Below the pieces are notes generated by a model. It did no database searches and was not told the DNA's origin. It saw only the letters and a list, made by a program, of their open reading frames with translations. DNA of 64,000 bases from Apostichopus japonicus (taxonomy: Eukaryota; Echinodermata; Holothuroidea; Aspidochirotida; Stichopodidae): NCBI RefSeq assembly GCF_037975245.1, contig NC_092583.1:4995264-5059263 (forward strand), read 5' to 3'. The position numbers and the translations under genes are program-made. Below are positions 47,405 through 59,545 of the stretch, one piece after another (the first letter of the stretch is position 1; the number at the start of each line of letters is the position of its first letter).

Positions 47405-47800
47405 TAAGTTTCATCCCGAATTCACTGGGTCGTAAGCCAAAGAACTTTTTGTACTTCCTTATTGCAGAAGATACTAACAATTAAACAAAAACTTCATGAT
47501 GTAGAATGTTATTGATAATAGCTGTGACAAAGCTCAATGAAAAATAGTATTTAAACAAAAATTCTGCTTCTATAAGCAAAGTTCAATTCCAAATTCACCT
47601 CAGGGTTAAAAGTCAAAGAACTTTTCTGATACTTCCAAGAAAAATAAGCAAAAGTGCATTACAAACAATTCAATAGGATTTTATAATTATTACTATATTT
47701 TAAAGAGGACAACAAACTCAAAGTAAAAGATACTGCTAAGATAAGAACAAAAACGGTTTAGTTAACCTGGTCAAGAGTTAATGAACTTTTCGTACTTCCA
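47405..47800. repeat. About 170-bp diverged tandem units
   Basis: AAAGAACTTTTTGTACTTCC at 47440, AAAGAACTTTTCTGATACTT at 47618 and AATGAACTTTTCGTACTTCC at 47779 mark three old units, each preceded by a CACTGGGT, CACCTCAGGGTT or CCTGGTCAAG variant. Confidence 0.6.
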
Positions 47801-48024
47801 CAGAAAACAAGCATGAGTGGGTTGCAACCATTTAAATGAGACTTTCGCAATGGTAACGCATGGTGAATATGGAGAGGAAAATGAAATGCTTGTTAAAAAC
47901 AAGCAAACTGACACTATTTGCCAATCAAAAGGGAAATTTTAATTAATTGCTCCTTTCTGAAGCATTCTGCTTCAGCCTTATAATATTAGCATATTTAGCT
48001 ATTCAACCCTCACACCATCTAAGT

Positions 48025-48394
48025 CTGGGGTGGGCAAATTACGGCCCGCAGGCCACATGCGGCACGCCAGTGATTTTTTTTGCGACCTGTGAGATATCTC
48101 AAGAAAAAGAAAAAAATCAATCTATTTTACATCATCACAAAAAACGAGCTAGCTGCTTAGAATTTATCGGCAGTAATAATGCTGTCAGGTAGGCCTATTA
48201 TCCCCATTAATTATCAACTGTACTGTATTGACATTATGTTTTTGTAACTTCAGATTAAGTACACACACCTATTGCTTGAAAGTCCTCGCAATCAAAGGTC
48301 TGAAATCAACAGCAGGTCGTAGGTTAGGTGCGGCCCAGTCAAGTTTTCACTCCTGATATCTGGCCCATTCATTCAAAAAGGTTGCCCACCCTTG
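48025..48394. mobile_element. hAT-like non-autonomous element, family D (copy 1)
   Basis: The 370-bp element begins CTGGGGTGGGCAAATTACGG and ends TTGCCCACCCTTG, with GGCCCG-rich subterminal sequence. Flanks ATCTAAGT and ATCTAAGA match at 7 of 8. The GGCCCG-rich ends recall Charlie-type hAT elements known from vertebrates. No coding capacity. Confidence 0.85.
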
Positions 48395-48402
48395 ATCTAA
48401 GA

Positions 48403-50310
48403 GATCAATGTTTACGACAATATCTGGCTGACTTTAAATTACTGAACGGATATTCAGTGGCAGACAATTATGTAACACTTACATTGAAAAGAAAAAATGT
48501 TCATCTCTGTTAGTTTGAAAACCCTGTCTCAATATCTTGTCCCTTACTCAAGATATGGATGATTGAATGGTACATATTTTGGCAGGCTTAACCCTGGATT
48601 CTGGGATGGAACCCAGTTGACGTACTGTGCTGTCATGACAGCAAATTTTCTTCAAAAACGTCCTTTTCTATTAATATAATCTTGTTGATTTATCCTTGAA
48701 ACCTGATACATTTGGAAATGTTTGCTCAGCTGTCAAGATTCTCTGACATAGTTAGAATTTCATCAAAATGAAACTGGTTTGTAGAAATATTCTTCTTTGT
48801 GAATAAGTGAGTAAATATATTATTATTATAAAGCAAATAAATCTTCAGCTGAACTAGCCATGAAGACATCTGTTCACTCAGTTGTTGCCAGATACATTAA
48901 TTAAGTACCACAAAATTTGATAAGTTCAAAGCTTTGCCAGACAATATTCTATAAGAATGTGGTTTGAACCTATAGATGTAGAAAATAAATTTCCAGAACT
49001 GATTAAGCGATAAATTTCAGCTCTTGGAATGTCCCTTTTGAACATTCAAGCCAATCCTAAAACATTTTGTGTCATGCAAATACAATGTAATTTAAATAGT
49101 TTCATGATGTTATAAACCTTCCACGCTTTATTATGTGCCTGATTTCATCATCATTCCTTTTGCAATTTATGAATATTCATGAAGTAAATGAACAAATCAT
49201 GTTTCTAGGTATCTTAAAAAAAACTATCAGATGGTGACAAAGTCAATGCCTTTATGTAATATCTGCAATGTAAGAGGATCGTGTACTTGAAGCCTGTAAC
49301 ATCATTTCTGATAATAGATCTTTGTTGAAATGTGAATGAGACATGATTTAGAGGAGACAATAATTTACTGACATTGTGACGTCTGCATAAAGGTTTTAGT
49401 CTAGCTGATCGTGTGCTCAGCTCACGACTGTCATCTCCATTCCCTAAGCTGTACTTGTTACTGAAGTATTAAAGTGTTACAAGTCACACATCTAGATGCA
49501 ATAAAATATAGCCATGAATCCCATGATATCATCTGGATCAATTTATCTTGACAAGGTGTGAAAACAGGTGAAAGTTAACCTGGTATAAATTTTCTTCATC
49601 AGTGAAGAATGCGAAAAATATATGACCGATCTCGGGCCTTGGGAATATGTTAAATATTTGAGTCTGCTAGACTCGAAGCCTGAACCTGTAGTAAGTGTAT
49701 TTGGAATGGCAAATGTATTCAGCAAGATCATTCGGAAGTATGATATTTCTTCTTGTATAACCTGACATCTTCTCCTTAACCCCTACTCATCCATCCATGC
49801 ATATTCCTGATATTAACAATAAATTATTCAAAATGAACGTTATTTCTGCTCATAGGTCCCTCAAGGTACAGTATATTTTTGTTACTTTCTAAAGTCACCA
49901 TAATTACAGACTGTCCCAATGACTCCACAATAATGAGGTAAAAAATATGGATAAAACCCCAACTGCCCTCCCCAATGCATTATTTTTTACTATCTTGATC
50001 CATGACAATTCATTCAGAATTCATACAAAGTGATTACATAATTTATGTTTCAAGGCATGAAGTATATATGCATGGTACATTACTTCATCCATTCAATAGT
50101 GAGTGAAATCAACTTCTAAGGAAGTATGAATCTCTCTACTTAGTGATATTGGAACATATTCATCTAGAAAAAAAAGAAAAAAAATCAGAATTGGATTCAA
50201 GATTCAAGAAATAGAAGGATATGGGATGATTAGTTAATGACAACACTATAATACATTATACATATCTACTACTGATTGTGTATGCTGAATCAAATTTACT
50301 CTACATTTTA
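48403..50310. other. Non-coding stretch
   Basis: Nothing recognised. Confidence 0.5.
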
Positions 50311-51055
50311 ATTTGAATAAGCAATCTTGATGTAGGTTTCCAATCAAAATGGTGCTCATGCACATCAAACATCTGAAGCGGGGTAGACCATTGGGTCGGT
50401 CAATGCGAGAGTATACAGTAAGTGTGCTATAAAGTTTAATACCAGGTGCTCTAGACACAGTAGCAAGGGCGTAGGAACCGGGGGGTGAAAAATATCATTC
50501 TGCCCCCCCGCTTCGCAAGTCAGAAAATCCCTTTTTCATTTCCAAATGTGAAAAAAAAATCTCATTTGGAGCACCAAATTGCATCTAAGGCCAGGTGAAA
50601 ATGCAAAATTATTTACAAAATGGAGTGGGTGTTGAAGTGTGCTATATTGCACCAAATTGCATCTGAGGCCACCTGGAAATGTAAAAAAAATCCACCCCCT
50701 CCCCTTAAACCCCTCCCCGAGGCCGGCCATCAGTCTTCAGTCCCCACTCAAAAGTACCTTCCTACGCCACTGCACAGTAGAGTGAGTGTGTACATTTGTT
50801 GTGAGGAGATATGTAAGTGAGGAAGTTTTATAAATATTCTTCATTTGAATAAGCAATCTTGATGTAGATTTTCAATCAAAATGGTGTTCATGCACATCAA
50901 ACATCTAAAGAGGGGTAGACCATTGGGTCGGTCAATGCGAGGGTATACTGTGCTATAAAGTTTAATACCAGGTGCTCTAGTAACGGTAAAGAGAATGTGC
51001 ATTTGTTGTGAGGAGATATGTAAGTTAGGAAGTTTTATAAATATTCTACTTTTTA
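50311..51055. repeat. About 214-bp tandem duplication, first copy split by a transposon
   Basis: ATTTGAATAAGCAATCTTGA begins both units (50311, 50843). Both run through AGACCATTGGGTCGGTCAAT, ACCAGGTGCTCTAG and TTGTTGTGAGGAGATATGTA. Unit 2 is about 213 bp. Unit 1 is 215 bp after removing the 309-bp element and one 8-bp duplication. Confidence 0.92.
50464..50772. mobile_element. hAT-like non-autonomous element, family A/B-related (309 bp)
   Basis: Starts CAAGGGCGTAGGAACCGGGG, ends CCTTCCTACGCCACTG, with a perfect 8-bp duplication CACAGTAG (50456-50463 and 50773-50780). Sits inside the first unit of a tandem duplication whose second unit lacks it. Confidence 0.92.
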
Positions 51056-51061
51056 ATTTGT

Positions 51062-51150
51062 CAGAAAGATTTAATCGTGATTACAGCCTCCGTGGCCAGA
51101 CATATCGCTGCTCAAACAGGCAGAGATGATTAAATGAAACCATTCTAATT
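51062..51150. repeat. Dispersed repeat, family Z (copy 2)
   Basis: Collinear with 47010-47100, with short deletions (for example ACATATCGC instead of ACATATATCGC). Confidence 0.85.
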
Positions 51151-52626
51151 TTAATTTCAAAATGGTGCTCACGCATATCAAACATGATCTTAATCCATCA
51201 CAGCTAAACTGTAGTAAAGAGATCCTTGTAACAATACCTGTCATTGACATATCCTACTCTCAAAATGATATTGCCTTGCACTTTTTTAATTAACCTGTTA
51301 ACTTGTTAATTTGTCTGTTTAAGCTTCCTATTGAAAGTAATATAGATGTGGATCCTCCAAAGTACTTGTTTATCTCGTCTAAACAATATTAATTGCTAAT
51401 TAGTGAAGAGTTTCATCTCATTAGTGTTCTAATATACTTAATGGCCTATCTGAGATTTTAACTGCAGTTGAGGACGTTATCAGAAATAACGAAAGCAATA
51501 TTCTCTCAAACCTATTGAATTTATTTCTAATTAATGAAAGATGTGGAAAGATGAGAACATCAAAGAAACACAATGTAATTTGTGATTCTAGACCGCTGAG
51601 TGGAGTATTTTGGGATATGACATGCATGTTTGATGTAAAACTGTTACTTAAATGACTCTCTCATCAAGACAAGCTGACAAACTTTTAGGACAAAAAAATG
51701 TGGAATTTTATCACAAGTACAATAACATTAAAATATGTTTTATCATCATTAATAATTTGCATACTGCTCAGTTTTGCTAAATTGAAAGTACTGGTATGCC
51801 TACATATTATTTTGTCATAGTATTAGGAATAGGTGAGAGGTGGAAAATTTTACTTTGCAAATTATGAGACAAGTATTTTGTAGGAGAATTTGATACAAAA
51901 TGAACCAAGTCTGCCACAATTCAGTTATTCTGCAGAAAAGCGAGAAGTTGTTCTAATCTGCTTATAATTTTTTTTTTTTTTTGATTTATCTGTATAAATA
52001 TATATAATTCAGGTTCCAACTTTGAAGCAGGATACCTCTGCTCTCACAACCTCCTTCCCTTCCTGACTGCAGTTTACCATTTTCCCTCCTGGCTTCCTAC
52101 TTCCTCACCCCATCCCCACCCCATCCCACCAATTTTCTTCAACTGCTGCTATAAAGTGTTTCAGGTGTGATATTCTGTTCTGACTCCTTCAAAGTAAAAT
52201 TATACAGCAAATGTTTTCCTATGTGCAATCTTCTTTGGTTTGACCAAGAAGAATTTATACAAATGGAAATATCCGTGGAACCATCTTTCAAGTAGAGCTG
52301 GTAAAAGTCAAGCAATATAAATGAGTCTAACCATCCTATGCATGCATCAATAAACCAGAGCTGAGAGATCGGTGACCAGAACCAATTAACTTCACTCCAT
52401 TGAGCACAAAAAGGCAGATAATCACTTATTCTATACACATGACTGATTTAATTGTAAGAAGTTGCGCAAAGAAAGGACAAACTGGCAATATTAACATTTA
52501 GTTTAATGGGAGTTAGAACTGTAGCACATAATTTATCTACATTTGTGTCAAGTTCACAATGATTTCCTGAACAAGAATACAATATATACTGGTGTCAGTA
52601 ACTACAACTGTATGGCAAAATTACCT
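51151..52626. other. Non-coding stretch
   Basis: No gene. An open frame on the minus strand (52139-52438) shows no known motif. T-run at 51968-51982. Confidence 0.45.
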
Positions 52627-52749
52627 TCTTCCTCCTAACTGACCCTCCCCTCCTCCCAACTGACCCTCTCCTCCTCCCAACCGACCCTCCCCTCCTCCCA
52701 ACTGACCCTCCCCTCCTCCTCCCAACTGACCCTCCCCTCCTCCTCCCAA
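52627..52749. repeat. 20-23-bp minisatellite
   Basis: Five to six copies of CTCCTCCCAACTGACCCTCC with extra CTC triplets in the last units. Confidence 0.95.
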
Positions 52750-54908
52750 AAATCACAGATAAATTACATTCATGCATTGTCCGTGTCCTGCTTTTCTTCC
52801 CATGCAGATAAAACCATTTTTAATTCTTCAAAAAAACATTTAAATATTCATCTCCATTGATGACTGCCAATATAAAGGTCATTTATCTGAATATTATTAA
52901 ACTGTTCATAAAGTTGATCCAAAAGCATTCTCTTCTCTGTTCGATAAGAGGTCAAACCCCTTCAAATCTATTAACTCGTACATGACAACAACCACACTTT
53001 GCATATATATTAAACATACACGAGCTAGACATATAATGCCATTGACCAATTAGCAGTTCTAAGCTAGTACAAGCAGGCATATTTATTTCAGAGAAAAGTC
53101 CTTTCCGTTGATGTTACATTTCTGGTTATGTTCAAGTCTCATTTGTTTACTGACAGATGCATTATAACAATCTCTTGAGAGCCTTAAAGTATTAGTAGAA
53201 TGGAACCGCTTCACAAGGTTTTGAGGCTAGAAGCCATTTATTATACCTTCAGTAAATTTACATACATAAGGTGTTAATCTAAACAACGTGATTACCAGAG
53301 ATCCCCGGTGCTTATGTATCTCGAGTGATAGATCATTTATTCCTGACAACAGCCAATCCCTGTTCGCTGGAATAATAGCAATTAGAACAATTAGGGAAAG
53401 AGAAACTTAAATCAACAATGTCCACCACCATGGACCAATACTTCAATAGGCCATTATAGCTCTAGATTGACTCAAAGAGGAATAGGGATTTATAAGGCAG
53501 TACTTAGTGTACTACAGAGAGAGAGGTCAGCTGAAGAAGAACATCTTAGCTTCATATTTCAGTGTTTTGGTGAAGGTTTTTGAGACATTACGCATTCACC
53601 CCAAGTACAGTATTAAGGCTGGTTTACATCAATCTTAAAGTCTTTGTTGCCAGTAGAGAGATACGTTAGACTGATGTTACTTGTCTAAATATGTCAAAAT
53701 TATAAATACTGGAAGGGTCAGTACCATATATAATCATTATTTTGGAAGTTTTCCATCCTATAATTATAGGTTTCACTTAAACTTTAAGGTCTACAATTAA
53801 TAAATTGGAAACTTTTCTGCAACCAACTGGGAAGTCATTCATGTAATCATTAGAGCCTTAAGATTTTGTCACTCAAAATCTTTCCAAATTGGTATTAATA
53901 ACATATAGAAAATCAAACCAGAAATAACTTAAAAACCCTTTGGTTGTTTCTGTATTTATTTTTCCTTCTTCTTTGTAAATATAATCAAACTAATGGCTAT
54001 AAGATTTTAGTCATTGAAATAGCATCAGAAAATTTATAATAGCCAACTCACAAACCGGCAAAATATAGAATAAAGCAAAAAGAAGCATCACTTGATGGTC
54101 CAAAGTCATAGTAAGACAAATAGCTTTGCTTAGCCTCACTAGAATGATGTTTGTAATAAACTTTTCCGACGGTTATAAAATATCGCAGAATGAAATATTC
54201 CAAGCCAACTTATTGATGTCCTCTGACGGGTTTGACCTTTAGAGAAGCTCAAAGAAAGCGATATATTGACAAACATATTGCAAATATTAAATTTTGAATG
54301 CGCTTTACCAAACCCCACAAAGGTTTGGCTAAATTATTTGAAAGAAATATTAATTTACTTTCATAGAGGAAGATAACAGAGTCCAGTCAGTGAATGCAAT
54401 ATCGATGCTATTAGCCGTAACGGAAGGGTCATAAAAAGTTGCAGCGGCGAGACATAAAACAGAGGTAATTTGCAAACTCCCTCTTAACGAGATACTTGAC
54501 ATGCGGGCTCCTCTCCGTAGATACAATCCACAAATACCGTTGTCATGAAACATAATTTACCAAATTTTCACACTCAGAAGTTATTTGTCTCTCAAGCTGT
54601 CGATTTTGAACTGACCGCTACATACGGGATCTGGTTCTGCATTGCATATAAACAAAGTGTGAACAGCTTTATATCAAGGTGACAATTAACGTTTGTACAA
54701 ATTTAGCCAAAACAAGACAGTTTGACAACAGAGCACACATGATTACTAATTTGATTTCAAACTTCATTATTAAAGAAAATTTTTAAGTGACCAATATACA
54801 ATCGTTTGATTTCTAGAGCATTATTTGACCCTAACATTAAGAAAGTGAGACACAGAGCACAGAGCACACTAGGATATGTTCAATACTATTTGCCCTTGAA
54901 AAACATAA
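52750..54908. other. Non-coding stretch
   Basis: AT-rich with a CpG-richer patch at 54360-54620 that contains a 67-codon minus-strand frame without recognisable motif. It could be a 5' exon, but nothing supports that beyond composition. Confidence 0.4.
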
Positions 54909-55410
54909 CTAGAGCACCAAAAGGTGCAGTATATACTTGCTCACACCAGATTTAATCATTTGGACAAGTGTGTCTCAAGGAATGAACCTATTTGACCCCT
55001 AAATTTAGATGCCAACAGTTTTCATAACTCGCCCAACTATTTTTTTTTACGGCTCTGACAGAGGGCGCTCTCTTATAGGTCCTAATTTGTCAATGGTGTT
55101 CACAGAGTTCTGAATCAAAGTAACACGATCGTGTGACAAAGACTCACATGAAGAAAAAAAAAGACATTAGAAAACACAAGTTAAGTAAACTGTTAGTTTG
55201 ACTTGAAACTTCCAACAATTATTGCAAGAGATCCCTTCTTACATATTACCAGACAAACTTGTATAAACTTCTAGTGATCAATTCACCATACTCCAATGTT
55301 ACTGCTGGTGATTCCAATACTTGAACTAATAGCAACAGCTTGTCAATTTTCACATAACTTCAAAGATAGGACAATATGATAATGCCCTCTATTGGTTCTG
55401 TTCACCGTTG
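54909..55410 (+). repeat. Dispersed repeats shared with 28268 and 940
   Basis: 54909-55045 matches 28268-28400. 55066-55410 is a MITE-like element with CAGAGGGCGCTCTC on the left and ATGATAATGCCCTCTATTGG on the right, collinear with 940-1190. Confidence 0.65.
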
Positions 55411-56420
55411 GGGAGCCCCATTGCATGAAACAGTATCAAGCAATGTAATTCTTGTACAATGTTATATTATTATTTGTTTGTTGTGTAATGTTTATCTATA
55501 CTTCTCCCTATTTTGTACAAATGGTTGCACACTAAGCACAGGTAATTAAAACTTCATATATTTCTTTGACATCTCTGAAAAACAAGTGGGAATTAATCTG
55601 GCAACCAGTAGATATACATCTGTGTGTGCAACCATACATACCATAATCATATACCTTCCATAAAAGCAAAAAGAGTTCTTAAGTAAACAGGAAACAACAA
55701 TGTAGCTAGTGATGTGAAAAAGATTTAATATTTACTTTTGCCTCTGAGGAGCAATGTTTGCCTCTGAAGAGCAATGTTTGCCTCTGAAGAGCAATGTCTG
55801 AAGATTGAAACATAATTAAGGCACTAGCTGCAACTTCATAAATATCTTGAAAATTCTGGCAATTTTATGATCTCAAAACATGACCTACATATAGGTACCT
55901 TTAGAATTTGAAAACATCTTTCCAACCTGCAAATTATTAAATCTCAAAATAGTGTAGCAGCATTTGCAACCAGTTGTGTGAGCTCTTTGAAACCACTTGG
56001 AAGCATTCAAGTTTGATATATGAGGGCAGTCTTTCAAAATCCTGTTTACCGTCACCCTGCTTCTACAGACAGGATGTCAGATTTAAACTGCTCAGCAACT
56101 TTGTGATGTTGTTATCAATTATTCAAAATAGATCCTTGAGAAGAACAAACCCTTCAAACAGCTTGCGCCCATACGTGTTTTCAACTCTTGTACTTTGAAA
56201 ATCAACTATCAATTGTATTAAATTTAACCTAATTTAAGTAATAAAGTATCATTACCTTTGTGTATTCAGTTGTTGACTTGTTAATAATTGCATTCGTGTG
56301 GCATTTCTTCTTTATAAAAAAAAAAATAGACACTATAATGTTTTATGCTGTTCAATGGTTTTCCCTTCCTTGTTTGGTTTAGATTTACAGTTTCATTTGA
56401 TGAATAGTAAGGTTCATGTG
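55411..56420. other. Non-coding stretch with a short tandem repeat
   Basis: Three copies of GCCTCTGAAGAGCAATGTTT lie at 55739-55799. Otherwise nothing recognised. Confidence 0.6.
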
Positions 56421-56500
56421 TATTGAATCATGCATTGGAGTAGCAAGAGGTATTGAATCATGCATTGGAGTAGCAATAGGTATTGATCATATATTGGAAT

Positions 56501-57536
56501 CATAGGCGTAGGAGGCGGGGGGGCTGGGGGGGCTGCAGCCCCCCAACCATATTTTTTGGTGAAAATTCGGGCAATATGCTGAGAATTATTCGGGCATCTA
56601 CTGAAAGAATTATAATTTACAGTGTGTTTTTCTTTTTTTTTGGTGAAAATTCGGCAATATGCTGAGAATTTTTCGGGCATCTACTGAAAGAATAATAATT
56701 TGCAATGTGTTTTTCAATTTCTGGTGAAAATTCGGGCAATATGCTGAGAATTTTTCGAGCACCTACTGAAAGAAGAATAATTTGCAATGTGTTTTTCAAG
56801 TTTTTTTGATGAAAATTCGGGCAATCCGCTAAGAATTTTTCGGGCACCTACCAGTGGTGGAGCGTCCATACAGTCAGAGAGAGCGGATGCCCCCATGACC
56901 AACTCAAATGGACTGCTGGCGCCCTTTTCAGCTTTTTACCACTCTTTACTTATTCGCGATTATTGACTTTATTATTGGGCTCTCAAATACCTATTGACAT
57001 TTGTCACATTTTGTTGGTGCAATTTTCTGACAAATGGTGATGACACCTATTTGTTCTTCGTTTATCTGCAAATCAGCAAGGCCCGGAAAGGGTCATTTCC
57101 TGCAATCTAGGGAGTATGTTTACTCAAAAAATTTCTGTACGCTCCGCGCCAACCTGTGGTGGCACTCCGCTTAGATAGTGTCGAAAGCGCCCCTACAGAC
57201 CATTCTCTCCCCCCTGACCAATACCCCAATAGCTTCGCCACTGGCACCTTCTGAAAGAAGAAGAATTTGCAATGTGTTTTTCAATGGTTAAACTTATATT
57301 ATTATTATGATCATTATTGTTGCAACGACTTCCCCAATAATTATAACCAATATGGAAGGGTAAAAACACGGGAAATGATTGTATGTTATTGACATGTGAT
57401 GTAATAACCGTTGAATGCCTATATGATATGCACATTAACATGTGGAACGCGCGCAAAGTGCGCGAAAAATTTTGGTTATATTTTTCGGGCAAGTCGTTAC
57501 AGCCCCCCCAAATCAAATGAGGCTCCTACGCCCATG
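56501..57536 (+). mobile_element. hAT-like non-autonomous element, family A (expanded, carries an insertion)
   Basis: Begins CATAGGCGTAGGAGGCGGGG and ends GGCTCCTACGCCCATG. The 8-bp duplication ATTGGAAT is perfect (56493-56500, 57537-57544). It holds about four copies of an 82-88-bp unit (AAAATTCGGGCAATATGCTG then CTACTGAAAGAA), the last one broken by a family C element. The single-unit relative is 6710-7092 in the opposite orientation. Confidence 0.92.
56852..57243 (+). mobile_element. hAT-like non-autonomous element, family C (nested in family A)
   Basis: The 392-bp element starts CAGTGGTGGAGCGTCC and ends GCTTCGCCACTG. Flanks GCACCTAC and GCACCTTC (7 of 8) are the split host sequence of the family A internal unit. 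Collinear with 39458-39854. Confidence 0.92.
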
Positions 57537-57613
57537 ATTGGAATGGCAATGTGCATTGATCATGCATTGAAATGGCAAAGTGTATTGATCATGCATTGCA
57601 GTAGCGAAGTGTT

Positions 57614-59059
57614 AAGCTTTAGGAATTGCTTAGGAAATACTCACACCAGCGTTATAGCTACGGTGGTCGGCACTGGGCGGGCCCGACCAGCACAGAGGAT
57701 TTCCGCCAACCACTCCTGATGAAAAACACTGCTTCCGACCGGCACTAATTTCACATTAAAAACTGCTTTAAACGTGACTATTTGTGAATAAAAGTAGTAC
57801 TTACATTCATATTTCCATCCTTAATCTTGTTTTATTTGCAATTGTACAGTTTCCTGAATTTTTAAAATCTAAAAAACTGAAACCAAATCAGAATCTAACT
57901 TCTTGTACACGTGCACATTAGCATGAACCAGAACCTAACATACAGGAAGGCTTTAGCATGATCCTACTTGTGAAGAACAGGACCTAAACTCCCTAGCTAG
58001 GTAGAAAAAAATCAGTTGACTGTAGGGCAATTTTTGCAGTCCAGCGAATCTGTACTTTTTTTTAAGCCAGCTAGACATCCCTTTTCAATATCATGTATCA
58101 CTGGATTGGGTGTGTAGAGCAATTGGTCATGTTTTCTCGGAAGGGTGTATTACAATTACGTTTCTGGAAAAATTGTCGAGTACGCGTGTCATGATCATAC
58201 CGGGGCTGAGCTATACTGCAGCTTAAAGGTTCTCAGCTTCATACAATGCAATGCGATGTGGAGAAATCAACTGAAACTGTATCGCAAATAAGCTTGCAAA
58301 AAATTTTCACCGAATATTCACTTATATCTCTAACCACATGGCAGCCTAACAACACAGCCTTACAATTTCCTCAGTTGTCTGTTAATATAAAATTGTTAGC
58401 ATTTGTCTGACATAAAAGTAGTTATCCTAACTCTATTGTATTTGCATCAATGCCATGAATTTGTTCTACCAACTTTGAGGGAAATCATGTCTTAGACAGT
58501 AAAATTTATAATATCTTGCTTCTGTCAAGAAATACAAGGGGGGGGGGGGGGGGAGTTTAAGGAGAAATAAAACATGATTAAAACCTGTCCGGCAATGAAG
58601 GCTTCCTATATCCCAATTTTTTCTTATTCAAGTATTAATGCAATATACCACAAAAGCTATTTACAATACACTATTTAACATGTCTATTGAACATTAATTA
58701 CATAAACCCCATATTCAAAATGGTCCGACCAAACTGCTAATTTAATATCCCGATCTGCCTAAGATACAAATTTCTTTTCTGATCTTTTTTATGAATTTCC
58801 TGGAGGAAATGGCTTACTTATAGCAGGAAAAAAAATATTCACCGTGATACAAAAGTCAAATGCTTCACACAGCCATCACATAAGTACTGCAGTTTCTGGA
58901 CTTCGGGCATGCTCAGGAGATTTTTAACGACTTTCCTGTAGGAAACGTACTGGCTTTAATATTATTATGACAAGTTTCAACATAGTATCACATTACAATA
59001 CTTAGTGCTTGCTTGTACTATAGTTCAGACAAATAAGACAATTTAATGAGACAAGGAAT
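57614..59059. other. Non-coding stretch
   Basis: No gene; a poly-G run of about 16 bases is at 58538-58553. Confidence 0.5.
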
Positions 59060-59545
59060 AAACTAATGAACACAATACAATCACCCTGGTCACATGACTA
59101 TCCTCTCCACAGGCAGGACAATGCCATTACCAAAGGAATAACCGTATGAACACAAGACAACCACCCTGGTCACATGACTATCCTCTCCACAGGCAGGACA
59201 ATGCCATTACCAAAGGAATAACCGTATGAACACAAGACAACCACCCTGGTCACATGACTATCCTATCCACAAGCATGCAGGACAATGCCATTACCAAAGG
59301 AATAACCGTATGAACACAAGACAACCACCCTGGTCACATGACTATCCTATCCACAAGCATGCAGGACAATGCCATTACCAAAGGAATAAAGTTATGAACA
59401 CAATACAACCACCCTGGTCACATGACCATCCTCTCCACAAGCAGGACAATGCCATTACCAAAGGAATAAACTTAACAACACAAGACAAGACAACCACCCT
59501 GGTCACATGACTATCCTATCCACAAGCCGGACAATGCCTTTCCAA
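59060..59545. repeat. 80/84-bp tandem repeat, about six copies
   Basis: Unit starts near 59066, 59146, 59226, 59310, 59394 and 59475 with ATGAACACAAGACAACCACC, CCCTGGTCACATGACTATCC and GCAGGACAATGCCATTACCA. Two units carry a 4-base insertion (84 bp). Direct repeats without spacers, so not a CRISPR array. Confidence 0.95.

Larger units (their letters stand above)
56421..57613. repeat. 30-bp tandem repeat split by a transposon
   Basis: TATTGAATCATGCATTGGAG units start at 56421, 56451 and 56481. After the 1,036-bp element, GCATTGATCATGCATTG units continue to about 57613. Confidence 0.85.

Noticed and set aside
52139-52438. 99-residue minus-strand frame
   Set aside because: No recognisable motif, domain or splice context; length is compatible with chance.
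54350-54553. 67-residue minus-strand frame in a CpG-richer patch
   Set aside because: Composition suggests a possible 5' exon of a minus-strand gene, but no clear donor, domain or partner exon could be found.
56414-56902. Repeated frames with MPEKF- or NSQHIA-like peptides
   Set aside because: They are translations of the repeated internal unit of the family A element.
59060-59545. CRISPR-like regular repeat spacing
   Set aside because: The 80/84-bp units are contiguous with no unique spacers, in a eukaryotic setting.
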